Shown in pieces: positions 62,068 through 64,000 of a stretch of 64,000 bases of DNA (positions within the stretch are counted from its first letter, which is position 1; every line of letters starts with the position of its first letter). The translations under genes and the position numbers were made by a program. The notes under the pieces are model-generated. The model was not told the DNA's origin, ran no database searches, and saw nothing but the letters and a program-made list of their open reading frames with translations. Source of the stretch: Superficieibacter sp. HKU1 (lineage in GTDB: Bacteria; Pseudomonadota; Gammaproteobacteria; Enterobacterales; Enterobacteriaceae). Where the stretch lies: contig NZ_CP119754.1 of assembly GCF_029319185.1 (NCBI RefSeq), positions 1,984,001 through 2,048,000 on the forward strand, in the 5' to 3' direction.

Positions 62068-62155
62068 TTTTACGCACATACCCGTGAGTAAACAGGCTTT
62101 TTTTACCCGCTGACATTTCTGGTGGAATAATCAATCGACGGTCATTCCAGCAAAA

Positions 62156-62170
62156 TAAAAATCATTCTCA
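62156..62170. promoter_or_regulatory. Fur-box-like site before the methyltransferase gene
   Basis: TAAAAATCATTCTCA (reverse complement TGAGAATGATTTTTA) matches 11 of 14 positions of the 7-1-7 Fur box, 60 bp before the methyltransferase start, where a bound repressor would overlap the promoter. Confidence 0.5.
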
Positions 62171-62229
62171 TTTTATCGCTACGCTGTTAATGTTGTATTT
62201 ATTATGCATCTTATGGTGGAGAGGGATGA

Positions 62230-63000
62230 ATGAGCACTCATGAAAAAGCAGGGCATACTTTTCTGGCCAGCCTCGGCAAAACGCGTTTGCGTCCCGGCGG
62301 TACAGAGGCGACCGAATGGCTATTCAGCCAGGCGCAATTAACACCGGAAAGCCGCGTTCTTGAAGTGGCCTGTAATATGGCGACGACGGCGATTGAGCTG
62401 GTGCAACGCTATGGCTGTCACGTCACGGCCGTGGATATGGATAAAGACGCGCTGGCAACGGCGAAGGATAACGTCGCGGCGCAGGGGCTTGAGGATAATA
62501 TTCAGGTGATGCCCGCCAACGCGAATAGTCTGCCCTTCGCCGATAACAGCTTTGACGTGGTAATTAACGAAGCTATGCTGACGATGTACGCTGACAAAGC
62601 CAAAGCGAAATTGCTCGCCGAATATTATCGGGTGTTAAAGCCCGGCGGGCGTTTGCTCACCCACGATATTATGTTTACCGCCGGGCGGCTGGCTGAGGCG
62701 CAGCAAAATCAGCTTCAGCAGGTGGTGAAATCCAATGTTAGTCCAATGACGAAAGAAGGCTGGCGGGAGATTCTACTGGCAACGGGTTTTGCCGGGGTGA
62801 CGCAGCATCAGGGGGAAATGTCGCTGATGTCACCGCAAGGGTTAATTCGCGATGAAGGGCTGAAAGGAGCAATCAGAATTGTTTTTAACGGATTGCGCTG
62901 CCGCGAGAACCGCAGCCGCTTTCTGGGAATGTTTCGCTTTTTCCGATCGCAGCGCAGACACCTCAATTATATCGCCTGCTGTTCTGTAAAAGGGCGGTAA
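62230..63000 (+). CDS. Class I SAM-dependent methyltransferase
   Basis: 256-residue protein with a Rossmann methyltransferase core. Motif I reads VLEVACNMATTAIEL (about 50-64), lacking the usual GxGxG, while the acidic end of beta 2 (VTAVDMDKDAL), the NANSLPFADNSFDVV motif and RVLKPGGRLL are typical. The C-terminal part is basic (RCRENRSRFLGMFRFFRSQ). It occupies the place of dgcJ-yeaK-yoaI in E. coli. GGTGGAGAGGG precedes the ATG. Substrate unknown; two Fur-box-like sites upstream suggest iron control. Confidence 0.88.
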   Translation: MSTHEKAGHTFLASLGKTRLRPGGTEATEWLFSQAQLTPESRVLEVACNMATTAIELVQRYGCHVTAVDMDKDALATAKDNVAAQGLEDNIQVMPANANSLPFADNSFDVVINEAMLTMYADKAKAKLLAEYYRVLKPGGRLLTHDIMFTAGRLAEAQQNQLQQVVKSNVSPMTKEGWREILLATGFAGVTQHQGEMSLMSPQGLIRDEGLKGAIRIVFNGLRCRENRSRFLGMFRFFRSQRRHLNYIACCSVKGR

Positions 63001-63031
63001 TGCACCCCGCGCATCGGCGCGGGGCGTAATG

Positions 63032-64000
63032 CTAATCGCTTGAGGTGACGCTTTGCTTATGGAACAGCTCGCGAAACACCGGATAAATATCTTCCTGCTC
63101 GCGAATGTGCTGAATAGCGAAATTATCAAACGATGCCTGAAGATGTTCATACTCCCGCCACAGCGTTTGATGCGCTCGCCGGGTGATCTCGATATAGCTG
63201 TAGTAACGCACCACCGGCAGAATTTTCTTCGCCAGGATCTCGTGACATAGCGGTGAGTCATCCGCCCAGTTATCGCCGTCAGATGCCTGCGCGGCATAGA
63301 TGTTCCACTGCGCCGGATCGTAACGCTCTTTCACCACTTCATCCATCAGCTTCAGGGCGCTGGAAACGATGGTTCCCCCGGTCTCCTGCGAGTAGAAAAA
63401 CTCATGCTCATCCACTTCTTTTGCCTGAGTATGATGGCGAATATACACCACATCAACGTTCTTATACGTTCGGCTCAGGAACAAATAGAGCAGAATATAA
63501 AAGCGTTTCGCCATGTCCTTGGTGGCCTGGTCCATCGAGCCAGAAACGTCCATCAGACAGAACATCACCGCCTGACTTGAAGGTTCAGGACGTTTTTCAT
63601 AGTTCTTGTAGCGCAGATCGAAGGTGTCGATAAACGGCACGCGTTCAATTTTTGCCCGCAGTTCGGCGATCTCTTTGCGCAGCCGTTCTTCTTCGAGCAA
63701 TTGTGCCGGTTCGCTTTTGCTCACCGTATCCAGACTGGCTTCCAGCTCCCGCAACTCACGGCGTTTACCTGCCGTCATTGCCGTGCGGCGGGCCAGTGAA
63801 TTTTGCAGCGAACGCACTACGCTAATGTTGGCAGGCACGCCGTTAGAGGTATACCCGGCACGATGCGTTTTATATTCATTCATCTGCCGGTGCTGATTTT
63901 TCTTCAGATTGGGCAGCGCTAAATCTTCGAAAAGCAGATCCAGGTACTCATCTTTGGAAATCTGAAAAACAAACTCGTCCTGGCCTTCGCCATCCTGACT
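63032..64000 (-). CDS. yeaH: VWA-like protein YeaH, start outside window
   Basis: C-terminal 322 codons (including the stop codon) of a DUF444 protein of about 427 residues. It has a von Willebrand A-like metal site (LMDVSGSMDQATKDMAKRFY) and the conserved ERVPFIDTFDLRYKNYEKRP. The reading frame stays open to position 64000 (DEFVFQISKDEYLDLLFEDL), so the start lies beyond the right edge; the Met at 63883 is internal. In E. coli yeaH is cotranscribed with the kinase gene yeaG under stress. Confidence 0.95.
   Translation of the reverse strand, partial: SQDGEGQDEFVFQISKDEYLDLLFEDLALPNLKKNQHRQMNEYKTHRAGYTSNGVPANISVVRSLQNSLARRTAMTAGKRRELRELEASLDTVSKSEPAQLLEEERLRKEIAELRAKIERVPFIDTFDLRYKNYEKRPEPSSQAVMFCLMDVSGSMDQATKDMAKRFYILLYLFLSRTYKNVDVVYIRHHTQAKEVDEHEFFYSQETGGTIVSSALKLMDEVVKERYDPAQWNIYAAQASDGDNWADDSPLCHEILAKKILPVVRYYSYIEITRRAHQTLWREYEHLQASFDNFAIQHIREQEDIYPVFRELFHKQSVTSSD

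Noticed and set aside
1..64000. CRISPR array, tRNA or rRNA gene
   Set aside because: No regularly spaced repeats and no tRNA cloverleaf or rRNA segment noticed on either strand.

Overview
The window is a piece of an enterobacterial chromosome. Gene content, protein similarity and gene order match the E. coli K-12 25-min region (rne to icd) almost gene for gene. BIME/REP-type repeats follow rluC and pepT. The best guess is Citrobacter or a close relative in the E. coli/Salmonella/Citrobacter group; the genus is an inference, because no rRNA or marker-gene comparison could be run. I see no tRNA, rRNA, insertion sequence, prophage or CRISPR array.

Layout. (1) 1-16087: the N-terminal 985 codons of RNase E with its long leader, divergent rluC, yceF, then the ribosomal-protein and fatty-acid block yceD-rpmF-plsX-fabH-fabD-fabG-acpP-fabF, followed by pabC-mltG-tmk-holB-tatD. 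(2) 16088-28430: ptsG, an unrecognised periplasmic protein, the siderophore receptor fhuE, the hinT-ycfL-lpoB-thiK-nagZ-ycfP run, ndh, ycfJ, and the divergent comR/bhsA pair. (3) 28436-45860: mfd, the lolCDE-nagK-cobB run, potABCD, pepT, roxA and phoPQ. ldtC (ycfS), which lies between bhsA and mfd in E. coli and Salmonella, is missing here. (4) 45970-50293: purB-hflD-mnmA-nudJ-rluE, all on the minus strand. (5) 50300-58040: the accessory part. An AT-rich two-gene cassette lies before icd. A strongly folded RNA-like element follows icd. Then come an MscS-type channel, an ABM/ACT/ArsR gene set, a Cys-rich copper-binding four-helix protein, a cold-shock-type leader with a YmcF-like small protein, and an AT-rich orphan. 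(6) 58040-64000: a version of the E. coli 40-min yea region (yoaJ, yoaF, yeaO, nimT/yeaN, yeaL, yeaH). It has lost nimR, dgcJ, yeaK, yoaI and yeaP and gained a DUF523 protein, a CTP-synthase-like amidotransferase and a methyltransferase.

How the genes work together. The first third is envelope-lipid supply plus translation and replication functions (PlsX and the Fab enzymes, RpmF, Tmk, HolB). The middle holds envelope maintenance: lipoprotein export (LolCDE), peptidoglycan synthesis and recycling (MltG, LpoB, NagZ, NagK), stress proteins (BhsA, PhoPQ) and nutrient uptake (PtsG, FhuE, PotABCD). The block before icd is RNA modification and purine synthesis (MnmA, RluE, PurB). Visible regulatory features include a perfect FNR palindrome before ndh, the SgrS pairing region of ptsG, a PhoP-box-like repeat before phoP, two near-identical palindromes flanking the bhsA promoter, and two Fur-box-like sites between yeaL and a methyltransferase.

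The stretches most likely to hold something new are 50623-51622, 53415-53578, 54966-56393 and 57080-57800.
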